Shown here piece after piece: positions 1 to 8,727 of a stretch of DNA of 64,000 bases. Source of the stretch: Streptomyces odonnellii (GTDB lineage Bacteria; Actinomycetota; Actinomycetes; Streptomycetales; Streptomycetaceae). Numbering within the stretch: position 1 is the first letter of the stretch; each line of letters opens with the position of its first letter. Both the position numbers and the translations under genes were made by a program. The DNA lies in NCBI RefSeq assembly GCF_000981895.1, contig NZ_LATD01000073.1, positions 36,600 through 100,599 of the forward strand, written 5' to 3'. The notes below the pieces were generated by a model. The model made no database searches and was not told the origin of the DNA. It saw only the letters and a list, made by a program, of their open reading frames with translations.

Positions 1-921
1 GGGCCGCTCGTCCTCGATCCCTCGACCCAGGTCTTCCACTACGGACAGGAGATCTTCGAGGGGCTGAAGGCCTACCGGCGCCCCGACGGGTCGATCGCGA
101 TCTTCCGGCCCGACGCCAACGCGGCGCGGCTGAACCGCTCGTCCGCCCGGATGGCGATGCCCCAACTCCCCGAGCAGGCCTTCCTCGACGCGCTGCGGCT
201 ACTGGTGGACGCCGACCGCGACTGGGTGCCGTCGCGGCAGGGACACAGCCTCTATCTCCGACCGTTCATGATCGCGACACAGCCGTCGCTGGGTTTCTAC
301 CGCCCTTCCAACGCCTATCTGTTCGTCGTGATCGCCTCGCCCTCCGGCGCGTACTTCAAGGACGGCGTCAAGCCGGTGTCCGTATGGCTGTCGACGGAGT
401 ACACACGTGCCGCGGACGGGGGTACGGGAGCCGCCAAGTGCGGCGGCAACTACGCGGGCACCCTGGTGGCCATGCGGCAGGCCGCGGAACAGGGCTGTGA
501 CCAGGTCGTCTGGCTCGACGCCAAGGAGCGCCGCTGGATCGACGAGATGGGCACCAGCAATATGTTCTTCGTCTACGGGGACCGGCTGGTGACCCCCGAG
601 CTGACCGGGACACTGCTGGACGGGATCACGCGGGACTCCCTGCTGACGCTGGCCCGCGACCTCGGCTATCCGGCGTCGGAGGAGCGGATCAGCGCGGACC
701 AGTGGTGCGCGGACACGGAGTCGGGCGAGCTGACGGAGGTCTTCTCGTGCGGCACCTCCTCGATGATCACCCCGGTCGGACGGTTCAAGCGGGGTGACGA
801 GACCTGGGTCATCGGCGACGGCGAACCGGGGCCGGTGACCCTGCGGCTGCGCGAGGAACTGATGGGAATTCAGTACGGCGAGCGCCTCGATCAGCACGGC
901 TGGGTACACAAGATCGCCTGA
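1..921 (+). CDS. ilvE: Branched-chain amino acid aminotransferase, 5'-partial
   Basis: The frame is open from base 1, so the N-terminus lies outside the window; 306 residues are visible. Fold-type IV PLP aminotransferases of this group move the amino group between glutamate and the 2-oxo acids of Leu, Ile and Val in the cytoplasm. Seen: the motif HYGQEIFEGLKAYR near the start, AKCGGNYAG holding the expected PLP lysine, EMGTSNMFFVYGD, and a phosphate-binding stretch GTSSMITPV near the C-terminus. The gene ends in TGA, 57 bases before a FabG-like gene on the same strand. The nearby exporter azlCD also concerns branched-chain amino acids. D-amino-acid transaminase is a less likely alternative. 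Confidence 0.93.
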   Translation, partial: GPLVLDPSTQVFHYGQEIFEGLKAYRRPDGSIAIFRPDANAARLNRSSARMAMPQLPEQAFLDALRLLVDADRDWVPSRQGHSLYLRPFMIATQPSLGFYRPSNAYLFVVIASPSGAYFKDGVKPVSVWLSTEYTRAADGGTGAAKCGGNYAGTLVAMRQAAEQGCDQVVWLDAKERRWIDEMGTSNMFFVYGDRLVTPELTGTLLDGITRDSLLTLARDLGYPASEERISADQWCADTESGELTEVFSCGTSSMITPVGRFKRGDETWVIGDGEPGPVTLRLREELMGIQYGERLDQHGWVHKIA

Positions 922-978
922 CCGGTCTCCCCGGGCCCTGACCAGCCCGGCCCGCAACCGCATCGAAGGGGGCTCACA

Positions 979-1698
979 TTGAACCGCTCGGTTCTTGTCA
1001 CCGGAGGAAACCGCGGCATCGGCATCGCCGTGGCGCACGCGTTCGCCGACGCCGGCGACAGGGTCGCCTTCACCCACCGTGCCGGTGAACCGCCCGAGGA
1101 CCTCACCGCCCGGGGCTGTCTCCCCGTCCGGTGCGACATCACCGACGGCGACCAGGTCGAGTGGGCGTTCAAGAAGGTGGAGGAGGAACACGGTCCGGTG
1201 GAGGTGCTGGTGGCGAACGCCGGTATCACCAAGGACTGTTCGCTGATGCGGATGTCCGAGGAGGACTTCACCTCCGTGATCGACACGAACCTCACCGGGG
1301 CCTTCCGGGTCGTCAGGCGCTCCTGCGGCGGCATGATGGCGGCCAGAAGGGGGAGGGTCGTGCTGATCTCCTCGGTCGTCGGCCTGTCCGGCACGGCCGG
1401 GCAGGCCAACTACGCCGCTTCCAAGGCGGGGATGGTCGGCTTCGCTCGGTCGCTGGCCCGGGAACTCGGTTCGCGCGACATCACGTTCAATGTCGTCGCC
1501 CCCGGTTTCGTGGACACCGATATGACCAGGGCGCTCGGCGAGACACGGCGCGCGAAGATCGTGGGGCAGGTGCCGCTCGGCCGTTACGCGCGGCCCGACG
1601 AGGTCGCCGCCGTGGTGCGCTTCCTTGCCTCGGAGGAGGCCTCGTACATCACGGGCGCGGTCATTCCCGTGGACGGCGGGCTGGGCATGGGGCACTGA
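979..1698 (+). CDS. Short-chain dehydrogenase, FabG-like 3-oxoacyl-ACP reductase
   Basis: A 239-residue classical SDR that would reduce a 3-oxoacyl thioester or similar ketone with NADPH. Seen: the Rossmann motif TGGNRGIG at residues 8-15, NAG at 80-82, and the triad Ser132, Tyr145, Lys149 (YAASK). The C-terminus GAVIPVDGGLGMGH is typical of FabG. The start is a TTG preceded by an AAGGGGG ribosome site. It follows ilvE at 57 bases and may be cotranscribed with it. A second FabG outside the main fab cluster is common in Streptomyces and often serves secondary metabolism; the substrate cannot be told from sequence. Confidence 0.9.
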   Translation: MNRSVLVTGGNRGIGIAVAHAFADAGDRVAFTHRAGEPPEDLTARGCLPVRCDITDGDQVEWAFKKVEEEHGPVEVLVANAGITKDCSLMRMSEEDFTSVIDTNLTGAFRVVRRSCGGMMAARRGRVVLISSVVGLSGTAGQANYAASKAGMVGFARSLARELGSRDITFNVVAPGFVDTDMTRALGETRRAKIVGQVPLGRYARPDEVAAVVRFLASEEASYITGAVIPVDGGLGMGH

Positions 1699-1703
1699 GC
1701 GAG

Positions 1704-1758
1704 CCCTGTCCGGCGTTTCTTCGTGGGCGACACCGCGACTTCGCGACACCGGACAGGG
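1704..1758. terminator. Hairpin between convergent genes, probable bidirectional terminator
   Basis: Perfect 10-base arms CCCTGTCCGG (1704-1713) and CCGGACAGGG (1749-1758) enclose a loop that itself contains a short CGCG stem. It lies just after the FabG-like stop and before the 3' end of the convergent XRE-cupin gene. No U-tract follows, as is usual for Streptomyces terminators. Confidence 0.5.
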
Positions 1759-1865
1759 TCTGAAACCCACGGGTCATGCTGGGCCTCACGGGTCTTGCAG
1801 CCGGGGGCGGCTCCGCCGACGGGTGTCCGGGACGGGGCCGTCCGCCGTACGGCCGGTCAGGGACG

Positions 1866-2438
1866 TCAGATGTGCTCCGAGATGAGCACGGCCCTGGTCG
1901 ACGGGGCCAGGGCCTCGAAGACATGGGCGAGATCCGCCGGGTAGGCGACGTAGTCGCCCGCGTTGATTTCCACCGGGGCGTCGGCCACTCCGACCAGGGC
2001 CCGGCCGCTCGCCAGCAGGACGTGCTCCACCACGCCCGGCATATGCGGGTCCGAGGCGCGGACGGTGCCCGGTTCCGCGTCGATGCGGTAGACGTCGCGG
2101 CGCGCGCCGGGCGGGCAGGCCGAGAGCAGGGTCGCCCGGTAGTCCGCCCCGGCGGCGGCCACCGCCGCCCCCTCGTCGGCTCTGATGACCTGGACCTGCG
2201 GCTGGGGCGGGTCGAGGAGACGGGAAAAGGGTACGTTCAGGGCCACGCACAACGCCCACAGGGTCTCCAGGCTGGGATTGCCGCTGCCCGACTCCAGTTG
2301 GGACAGGGTGGACTTGGAGATCCCGGCCTGGCGGGCGACCTCGCTGAGTGACAGCGAGGCCCTGACGCGCTCCCGGCGGAGACCGGAGGCGATGGACGCC
2401 AGTGGGGGCTTGGCCGGCAGAGGCACTTCCTGCACCAT
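1866..2438 (-). CDS. XRE-family regulator with C-terminal cupin domain
   Basis: 190 residues. An N-terminal lambda-repressor-type HTH (about residues 14-70; motif ARQAGISKSTLSQLESG) is followed by a single cupin domain (about 100-188) with the pattern GVVEHVLLASGRALVG and INAGDYVAYPADLAHVF. Such proteins bind operators as dimers and usually sense a small molecule through the cupin. It is divergent from azlC, the classic arrangement for a local regulator of that exporter. Two palindromes in the shared gap are the likely operators. The GC-rich 3' end abuts a hairpin shared with the convergent FabG-like gene. Confidence 0.9.
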   Translation of the reverse strand: MVQEVPLPAKPPLASIASGLRRERVRASLSLSEVARQAGISKSTLSQLESGSGNPSLETLWALCVALNVPFSRLLDPPQPQVQVIRADEGAAVAAAGADYRATLLSACPPGARRDVYRIDAEPGTVRASDPHMPGVVEHVLLASGRALVGVADAPVEINAGDYVAYPADLAHVFEALAPSTRAVLISEHI

Positions 2439-2460
2439 TCGTTCGCTCCAGCGGTCGCAT

Positions 2461-2495
2461 GTTCGTCTTGACGAACCATCAGGGAATGTTCATTC
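2461..2495. promoter_or_regulatory. Two palindromes in the XRE-azlC divergent gap
   Basis: GTTCGTC-tt-GACGAAC (2461-2476) and GAATG-tt-CATTC (2484-2495) are perfect inverted repeats, each with a TT spacer. Their centres lie 21 bases apart, two helical turns, so two dimers could bind the same DNA face. They sit between the start of the XRE-cupin gene (2438) and the azlC start (2504) and are the natural candidates for its operator. Binding is inferred. Confidence 0.55.
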
Positions 2496-2503
2496 TACTC
2501 TCT

Positions 2504-3184
2504 ATGCATTCGATATGGAGAACGCTCGACCGAGGGCTGCTGCGGGACATCGCGCTGGTGTGCCTGGCCGTCGGCGTCATCGGCCTCTCGTACGGCGCCA
2601 TCGCCGTCACGTCCGGATTCCCGCTCTGGTTACCGGTGTTACTGGGCCTGCTGGTGGTCGCGGCGTCCTCGGAGTTCCTGTTCATCGGGATCATCGCGGC
2701 CGGTGGCAGCCCGATCGCCGCGGTGCTGGCGGGCCTGCTGGTCAACGCGCGCCATGTCCCGTTCGGGCTGGCCGTGCCCGACGTCCTCGGGCACGGCTGG
2801 CGACGTCTGCTCGGCACCCATCTGATGAATGACGAGACCGTCGTCTTCGCTCTGGCCCAGGAGGGCCTGTCCCGCAAGCGCGCCGCCTACTGGGCGTGCG
2901 GCCTCGGCATCCTGATCTGCTGGCCGCTCGGCGCGGTGGCGGGGGGCCTGATCGGTACCGTCATCGAGGACACCGACGCCTTCGGGCTCGACGCGATGTT
3001 CCCGGCCATCCTGCTGGCTCTGATCCTTCCGGCCTTCCGTGAACGGGAGAAGCGCCGGGCGGCTCTGGCCGGCGCCGTGATCGCCCTGGCCACCACCCCC
3101 TTCCTGCCCGCGGGCCTGCCCGTTCTGCTGGCGCTGGTCGCACTGACCACGACCACCACCGTGCGAAAGAAGGCGAGCCGATGA
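2504..3184 (+). CDS. azlC: AzlC family branched-chain amino acid exporter, large subunit
   Basis: 226 residues from the ATG at 2504. Upstream in-frame ATGs at 2459 and 2486 fall inside the operator region and would add non-family sequence. AzlC works with AzlD to export branched-chain amino acids and analogues such as 4-azaleucine. Seen: the family start MHSIWRTLDRGLLRDI, several hydrophobic helices, the block SEFLFIGIIAAGGSPIAAV and the signature LLVNARHVPFGLAV. The stop overlaps the azlD start by ATGA, which indicates translational coupling. The divergent XRE-cupin protein probably controls it. Confidence 0.9.
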   Translation: MHSIWRTLDRGLLRDIALVCLAVGVIGLSYGAIAVTSGFPLWLPVLLGLLVVAASSEFLFIGIIAAGGSPIAAVLAGLLVNARHVPFGLAVPDVLGHGWRRLLGTHLMNDETVVFALAQEGLSRKRAAYWACGLGILICWPLGAVAGGLIGTVIEDTDAFGLDAMFPAILLALILPAFREREKRRAALAGAVIALATTPFLPAGLPVLLALVALTTTTTVRKKASR

Positions 3185-3504
3185 GCAGTCAGATCTCCCT
3201 GATCGTGGCGATGCTGGTGCTCGCCGCGGGGACCTTCGCCTTCCGGCTCGCCGGCCCGGCCCTGCGCAGCCGGATCAACTTCCCGCCACAGGCCGAGAGG
3301 CTGATGGAGACGTCGGCCATCGTCCTGCTCGCCTCACTCGTCGCCACAACGGCTCTGATGGAAGGGCACGGTCCGGCCGGAATCGCCCGCCCGGCAGGGG
3401 TCGTGGTCGCGGGTGTCCTCGCCTGGCGCAAAATGCCCTTCCTGGTCGTGGTGCTGACCGCTGCCGCCTTCACCGCCGTTCTGCGGCTGCTGGGCGTTCC
3501 GTAG
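3181..3504 (+). CDS. azlD: AzlD family branched-chain amino acid exporter, small subunit
   Basis: 107 residues and largely hydrophobic, with about four membrane segments. It carries the AzlD hallmarks: FAFRLAGPALRSRI early and GVLAWRKMPFLVVVLTAA near the C-terminus. It is the small partner of AzlC and overlaps that gene by four bases. Its last 171 bases are also spanned, on the other strand, by the 3' extension of the LuxR-type gene. That extension looks non-functional, so azlD is the real gene there. Confidence 0.9.
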   Translation: MSSQISLIVAMLVLAAGTFAFRLAGPALRSRINFPPQAERLMETSAIVLLASLVATTALMEGHGPAGIARPAGVVVAGVLAWRKMPFLVVVLTAAAFTAVLRLLGVP

Positions 3505-3903
3505 CGGGTGGCCCTCGCCACCTGAGCCGGGGGGCGGCGCGGAGCGTATCGGCAGCCGCGCGCCCGGACCTCCGTCGTCGAGGGAGAGCGCCCAGGCGAA
3601 GGCGACGATCCCCGCCTGGAGCCGGGACTCGACGCGCAGCTTCGCCAGTATCCGGGCCACATGGGCCTTGACCGTGCGTTCCGTGACGGCGAGCCGGGTC
3701 GCGATCATCCTGTTCGACTCGCCCTCACCCAGCGCCCGGAAGACCTCCAGCTCGCGCACGGACAGATCCGAGATCTTCGCACGGATCTCCTTCAGCCCAC
3801 TGGATACGGAACTCGTCCGGCCGAATGCGGCAATCACCGCGAGTCTTACACCCTCGTCGACATCCATCGGCAGGTCTTGTCTCCACTCGCCGTTCCTTTC
3901 CAT
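3334..3903 (-). CDS. LuxR-type HTH regulator, short orphan, 3' end overlapping azlD
   Basis: 189 residues from the ATG at 3903, chosen because GGGGAG lies 8 bases upstream; an upstream in-frame start at 3996 lacks such a site. The recognisable part is a C-terminal-type LuxR/NarL HTH (about residues 46-105: LSVRELEVFRALGEGESN, TERTVKAHVARILAKL). There is no receiver or ligand domain before it. After the HTH come about 85 low-complexity residues that run antisense through azlD, so the normal stop has probably been lost. The DNA-binding part may still work; treat as functional or decaying with equal caution. Confidence 0.6.
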   Translation of the reverse strand: MERNGEWRQDLPMDVDEGVRLAVIAAFGRTSSVSSGLKEIRAKISDLSVRELEVFRALGEGESNRMIATRLAVTERTVKAHVARILAKLRVESRLQAGIVAFAWALSLDDGGPGARLPIRSAPPPGSGGEGHPLRNAQQPQNGGEGGSGQHHDQEGHFAPGEDTRDHDPCRAGDSGRTVPFHQSRCGDE

Positions 3904-4877
3904 ATCCGCGTCTCCCCATATCCCCTGGCGTGTCGTTTGTCGATCCCTGTAACAAGACGCAGTCAACCAACGTGGATCATTCAGAGGAATCCCCACTGGT
4001 GACGATGGCTGAGTGTGCTTGATGTCCGACTGACAAGTGCACCTTGACAGTGGAAAATGCCAAAATCCATGGGTGATTCGCGGGTCTTCCCTTGCTGGAG
4101 AAGCCCTTGGCCTGCGAGGATACGATTATCCGGGCCATGCGCGACCGAGCACCACGTATTTGAAACCGGATGAACGGTTTATTCACCGGGCCCGGATGCC
4201 CCGGTTCCGATTCCCTGTCGCACTCGCCGAAAGAATTCGGTCTCCGGTGGCGTTCGACGGTCTTCGGAGGCCTTCGACGAAGGAAGGCCTCCTGCCGCGA
4301 ATCGCCACGGGGCCATCGTCATACCGTATACGGGATCCGGACCGACGGGGCCGGAATAAGATCCGCTTCACGTCCTGGAACCCGCCCTCCGGGAAAAGCC
4401 AGTCGCGCCGACCGGGCGGCTTCACCGATGCCCTTCTCCATCATGTCGTAGATGATGTTTTCACCATGTACCGCGAGCACTCGAAGTACTGCGAGCACTC
4501 GAACCTCTTACGCACCATTGGATGACGGGGGGGGCGGGACGCCGGTGTGACTTGGTGCCGTGAGAAGGGCCTTGACCTGGGCTGCCCACAGTGCGGCGAA
4601 CGACGCGGCCGTCCGGACCTTTCGCGGTCCCGCAGCCCGCCAGCCCCACCTCGCCGCCCCCGGCATCTGGTCCGACACCGACCGCAACCGTCCTGTCTCA
4701 TTCGACCCTGCTGCCAGGGCTTGCCCTGACCTACGGAGACACCAGGCCGGGTGCGACACCGGAACCTTGCCGTCTCACGTGAAGTCGTCGGCGGAGCGGG
4801 AGCGGCGGTCTCCCCTTCGCGCGAGGATTGTGTTGGACTGTCCCGGCATAATCCGTACACGACAGTGGGTGAATGCG
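3904..4877. other. Gene-poor stretch of lower GC
   Basis: No reading frame here has family features or good codon use. It contains an imperfect 6-base-arm hairpin (4163-4180), a TTGACA hexamer at 4044 without a clear -10, and a 13-base direct repeat listed separately. Composition is less GC-rich than the flanks, which fits old non-coding or transferred DNA. Confidence 0.45.
4473..4503. repeat. 13-base direct repeat, two copies 18 bases apart
   Basis: GCGAGCACTCGAA occurs at 4473-4485 and again at 4491-4503. The unit is nearly self-complementary (CGAGCACTCG). It could be a pair of regulator half-sites, but no gene start is close enough to make that convincing. Confidence 0.5.
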
Positions 4878-5360
4878 ATGCCTCTTGAGGGCGAGTACGA
4901 GCCGAGTCCGGCGCAGTGGGTACGCGAACAGGTCGAGCTGTACGAGAGTTCGGGCGGCACACAGGGCGCAACGCTCCGGGACACGGGCCTGCCGGTCGTC
5001 ATCGTCACCATGCGCGGCGCGAAGAGCGGCAGGATCCGCAAGATTCCGCTGATGCGCGTGGAGCACGAGGGGCGGTACGCGGCGGTGGCCTCGAAGGGCG
5101 GCTTCCCGCAGCACCCAGTCTGGTACTTCAACCTCAAGGCCGACCCACACGTGGATCTCCAGGACGGCCCCGAACGCCAGGGCATGACGGCCCGTGAGCT
5201 CACCGGGGACGAGAGGACCCAGTGGTGGCAGCGCGCGGTCGCCGCGTATCCGCCGTACGCCGAATACCAGGAGAAGACCGACCGCCTGATCCCGGTCTTC
5301 GTACTCGAACCCGAACACCTGTCCGGACCGGCGAACGCCCCGGCACCGACGGGGAACTGA
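4878..5360 (+). CDS. Deazaflavin (F420)-dependent nitroreductase family protein
   Basis: 160 residues from the ATG at 4878; longer readings upstream lack family sequence. The family (DUF385, Ddn/F420H2-dependent quinone reductase type) adopts a split beta-barrel and uses F420H2 to reduce quinones or nitro compounds. Seen: an N-terminal helix VREQVELYESSGG, the core VVIVTMRGAKSGRIRKIPLM, GGFPQHPVWYFNLKADPHV and a C-terminal YQEKTDRLIPVFVLEP. All are hallmarks, and length is normal. It is monocistronic by context; the substrate is unknown. Confidence 0.9.
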   Translation: MPLEGEYEPSPAQWVREQVELYESSGGTQGATLRDTGLPVVIVTMRGAKSGRIRKIPLMRVEHEGRYAAVASKGGFPQHPVWYFNLKADPHVDLQDGPERQGMTARELTGDERTQWWQRAVAAYPPYAEYQEKTDRLIPVFVLEPEHLSGPANAPAPTGN

Positions 5361-5540
5361 GCTCCAGACCCCACCCGCCCGGCACGGCAAGGCACCGCGC
5401 GGCCGGGGACACAGGCCGCGGCGTCTGGCGGAGGGCGTACCGCTCTCCGGCGTACGGACGTCGTCAAGGAGTAGTCGGGCCTGGGTACAACCGTCCTCGA
5501 TAGCGTGCTGAGGAAGTTCGTGAATATTGGGGAGGGCTTC

Positions 5541-5897
5541 ATGCCGGAAGGCCAGGGCGGTACCTACAACCACGTGGGAGAAGGAGCAAGGATCACCGGC
5601 CGGCTGATCCAGGCGCGCGACATCACCGGATCCATCACCTCCGGCCCGGACGGTCTCACCATCACCGGCGCGGCCGACGGCGAGAACCGGGAGCCGGACG
5701 ACGCGGACGTCCACAACCATGTCGCCGCGGGCGTGGAGATCGGCGGTCAACTGATCCAGACCCGCACCATCACCGCAGCGCCCGGCCAGTCCGTCCGGCA
5801 ACGCCCGAGGAAGACTGCGAAGAGATTCGTCTGGCCGACCGTACTCGGTGCACTCGCCGTCGTCATAGCGGTGTTTACGCTGTACGTGGGCCTGTGA
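5541..5897 (+). CDS. Small protein with duplicated IxGxLIQxRxIT motif and C-terminal membrane helix
   Basis: 118 residues from the ATG at 5541, preceded by GGGGAGG. The N-terminal two-thirds contains two copies of a short pattern, ITGRLIQARDITG and IGGQLIQTRTITA, each after a His-containing stretch (YNHVGEGA, VHNHVAAG). A basic linker RQRPRKTAKR and one hydrophobic helix (about residues 96-116) follow, so it is probably a tail-anchored membrane protein. It ends 218 bases before the Shine-Dalgarno-led start of the NTPase/TPR pseudogene. Small proteins with similar N-H-x-x-G and Q-A-x-x-I-x-G repeats often neighbour STAND NTPases in Streptomyces. Function unknown. Confidence 0.65.
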   Translation: MPEGQGGTYNHVGEGARITGRLIQARDITGSITSGPDGLTITGAADGENREPDDADVHNHVAAGVEIGGQLIQTRTITAAPGQSVRQRPRKTAKRFVWPTVLGALAVVIAVFTLYVGL

Positions 5898-6115
5898 CTC
5901 AGCGAGCCGATCACGGCCTCGAAACTGTCTGGCCGCCCACCACGGAGCAGGTCCCGAGCCGGCCGTCAGAGGCACGAGATCGGCGAGGTTCGGCAAGCGG
6001 GGCCTGAACACGGGCAGCGGGACGAGCGGGTGCGCCATGGATCTCGCCCCGAGCAGAACGAACCGGGCCGTACGAACAGAGCCGGCGGCATGAGGCCCGA
6101 AGGAGGCCCCCCGCC

Positions 6116-8583
6116 GTGACGTTGCCCGGATCGGTCAGCGCCCGGGCTCGATCAGCGGCTGCCGGGCGGTGGCCCCTCAGCCGCTGCCGGTCGCGGGCGG
6201 CACCGGCGCCCAAGGGCGTCGGAGATTCCCAAGGGCGTCGGAGATTCGGAGTTGCGCTGCGCTCGTCGGGCGGCCGGTTCTACGGTGGGCGCATCGACCG
6301 GGCGCGAGGAACTGGTCGGCCGGCTGTTCAGGTGGTGTGCACGGGGCGGGTTCGGCGCCTGGCTGCTGCACGGGCCGGGCGGGCAGGGGAAAGCCGGCTG
6401 GCGTACCAGTTGTCGGACCGGCTGGCGGCGAGCGGCTGGGTGGTGCTCTGGCTGCGGGCCGACGGCGTGGCGGGACGGATCCGGGAACTGCGGGACGCCG
6501 CCAAGCGGCTGCTGGTCGTGGTCGACTACGCGGAGAACCGTGTCGATCAGCTCGCCGAGCTGGTCGACGCAGCGGCGGCCTACGACGGCGCGACGGCATT
6601 CAAGGTGCTCCTGCTGGCGCGGACGGCCGGTGCCTGGTGGGCTTGGGCCCAGGGCACGACGCGGCGCACCGAGGACTGGCTCGACGGCACACCGACCGTC
6701 GAACTGCCGCCGCTCCAGCCCGATCCGGCAGACCGCGCGGACGCGTACCGACGAGCGGTCGACGCCCTCACGGACGCGCTGCCGCAGGTGAGAGGCCTGG
6801 CGTCCACCGACTGCCCGACCCTCGGCGCGGCACTCGGCGCCGGTGAACGCCCGGGACAACTGGGCGTGCCCGGACTGGAGAACGCTCTCACCTTGCAGAT
6901 GACCGCGCTCGCCGATCTCCTCGACGCGGTCGGCGAAGACTCCGGTGACGGTCCCGGCGGGCCCCCCGACCGGCCCCCGGACGGAGTGGAGGACCGGGTA
7001 CTGGGACCGCCGTGCCGCGGTACTCGGACTGACTCCCGCGCTGAGCCCGGAAACCCTCGAAGCCGCCCTCGTCGCAGCCCAGTTGACCGGTGCGGCCTCC
7101 CCCGGCCAGGCGGACGAGGTCTGGCGGCGGCTGCCAGTGTTGGCCGACCAGGGCCGCGACCGCCGGGACGTGATCACGGCCTGGATCGGCTCTCTCTACC
7201 CGTCGGTCGTCCCGGGCCGTCTCTGGTCCGGGCTCCATCCCGACCGGCTCGCCGAACGCATGGCAGGCCGCCTACTCGATGCCGATCCCGGCCTGGCCGA
7301 ACACCTGGCCGCGGGCGCCGACGAGCAGCAGGGCGGCCGGCTCCTCACCGTCTACAGCCGGGCCGCCGCCCACCCCGTCTTCCGGGGCCGGCTGGTTCAG
7401 CCTCTGGTCGAGCTGTGCCTGCGGTACCACCACCGGCTGGCCGGGCCTCTTGTCGCCACCGCCACACAGACCCGCCACCCCGACCCGCTGGTCACGGCGC
7501 TCGGCCGAATCAGCGACGACCCGGACACCGCCCTCGCCGACCTTCAGGCGCTTGCCGACCAACTACCCGAGTTCAGCCGCCGCCTGGCCCTGTGGGCCGT
7601 CGGCCTCTCCCGCGTCCTGGCCGACCGGTACCGGTCCGCCGTGCGGGACGACCCCCCGCGCCCGGCCCGGCCTCGCCAAAGCCCTGAGCAACCTCGCGGG
7701 CCGGCTCGGCGCGATGGGCCGTCGGAAAGAGGCGCTGGCCGCCGCCACTGAGGCGGTGGACCTCTACCGTTCACTCGACGGCGACGAGCATGGCGTCCAC
7801 GACCAGGCCCTCGCCTCCGCGCTGAACATCCTCGCCAACCGGCAGGGAGACCTGGGGCGGTGGGCGGAGTTCGTGGTCACGGCGCAGGACGCGGTACGCC
7901 GCTACCGCGCCCTCACGAAGCAGCACGGCGAGCATCGCTGCGATCTCGCCATGGCACTCAGCAACCTCTCCGTCGGTCTGGGCCGGGTGGGCCGGCCGGA
8001 GGAAGGGCTGGCCGCCGCCGAGGAGGCTGTCCGCATCCGGCGGGACCTCGTACGCGACGATCTCGCCGGCCACCTGTCCGACCTCGCGATATCCCTGAAC
8101 AATCTCGCCAACCGGCTCAGCGTCCTGGGACGGTGGGACGAAAGCCTGGCCATCTCGCAGGAGGCCGTCGACCATTACCGTGCTCTCGCCCGCGACAAGC
8201 CCGACGCCTATCTGCCGTTCCTGGCCAGGTCGCTCAGCAATTACTCCGTCGACCTCGGCGAAGTACGGCGGGCGGATGAGGGGTTGTCCGCGGTCGAGGA
8301 CGCCATCCGCATCCGCAGGGACCTCGTCCGGGAGAACCCCACCGCTCATCTGCCGGGGCTCGTCGCCTCACTGCTCCACCTCGCCGAGGACCTGGGAGCG
8401 GCGGGGCGGCAGACGGAGGCCCTGGCCGCCGCCGAGGAGGCGGCACGCTACTACGGCGACCTCGCACGGGAGAACCCCGGAGCTTTCGACGACCTGCTTA
8501 GGGAGGTACGGGAGATCCTCCACAGCCTCCGCCCGACGCCTGCCGGGGCAACGGACGGTACGTCAGCCGACGCCTCGGCCTGA
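6116..8583 (+). pseudogene. STAND-type NTPase with TPR repeats, four lesions
   Basis: The ancestral start is the GTG at 6116, since GAAGGAGG lies 9 bases upstream. Reading on requires four frame corrections. They are a 19-base tandem duplication (6209-6246), one A lost at 6390-6392 just inside the P-loop GPGGQGK-S, one extra G at 6996-6998 before YWDRRAA, and one extra C in the C6 run 7652-7657. The restored protein would have an N-terminal region, TGREELVGRLFRWC, the Walker A, a Walker-B-like LLVVVDYAENR, a helical linker, and at least five TPR-like units (motif EALAAAEEAVRIRRDLV). The family acts as NTP-driven switches in signalling or conflict systems. Base-calling errors are the alternative, but four lesions in one gene favours decay. 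Confidence 0.85.
6209..6246. repeat. 19-base perfect tandem duplication
   Basis: The unit CCCAAGGGCGTCGGAGATT occupies 6209-6227 and is repeated at 6228-6246. Nineteen is not a multiple of three, so it shifts the frame between the GTG start and the GREELVGRLF block of the NTPase gene. Deleting one copy restores an open frame from 6116 into the NTPase domain. Confidence 0.95.
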
Positions 8584-8727
8584 CACATGAGGGGCCATGT
8601 GTTCCCCGGTGGCCAGGACCTCCGCGTAGAAGGCCAAACGTTTCCCGCCGGTCAGGGCGTCACCGACGGCGCCAACGGTCTGCGGGATCAGCGCGACCGT
8701 GCGGGCGGCGCAATACGGATCGGGCTG

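Noticed and set aside
4037..4525. 162-codon frame in the lower-GC gap
   Set aside because: No domain, poor codon preference and no ribosome site; treated as non-coding.
4731..6038. 435-codon minus-strand frame across the nitroreductase and small membrane protein
   Set aside because: Composition and lack of motifs show it is a shadow; only its first 30 residues look protein-like, and that is not enough.
6390..7657. All NTPase indels as sequencing errors
   Set aside because: Three are in short homopolymers, so error is possible, but the 19-base duplication in the same gene and many clean long genes nearby make decay more likely. Not fully excluded.
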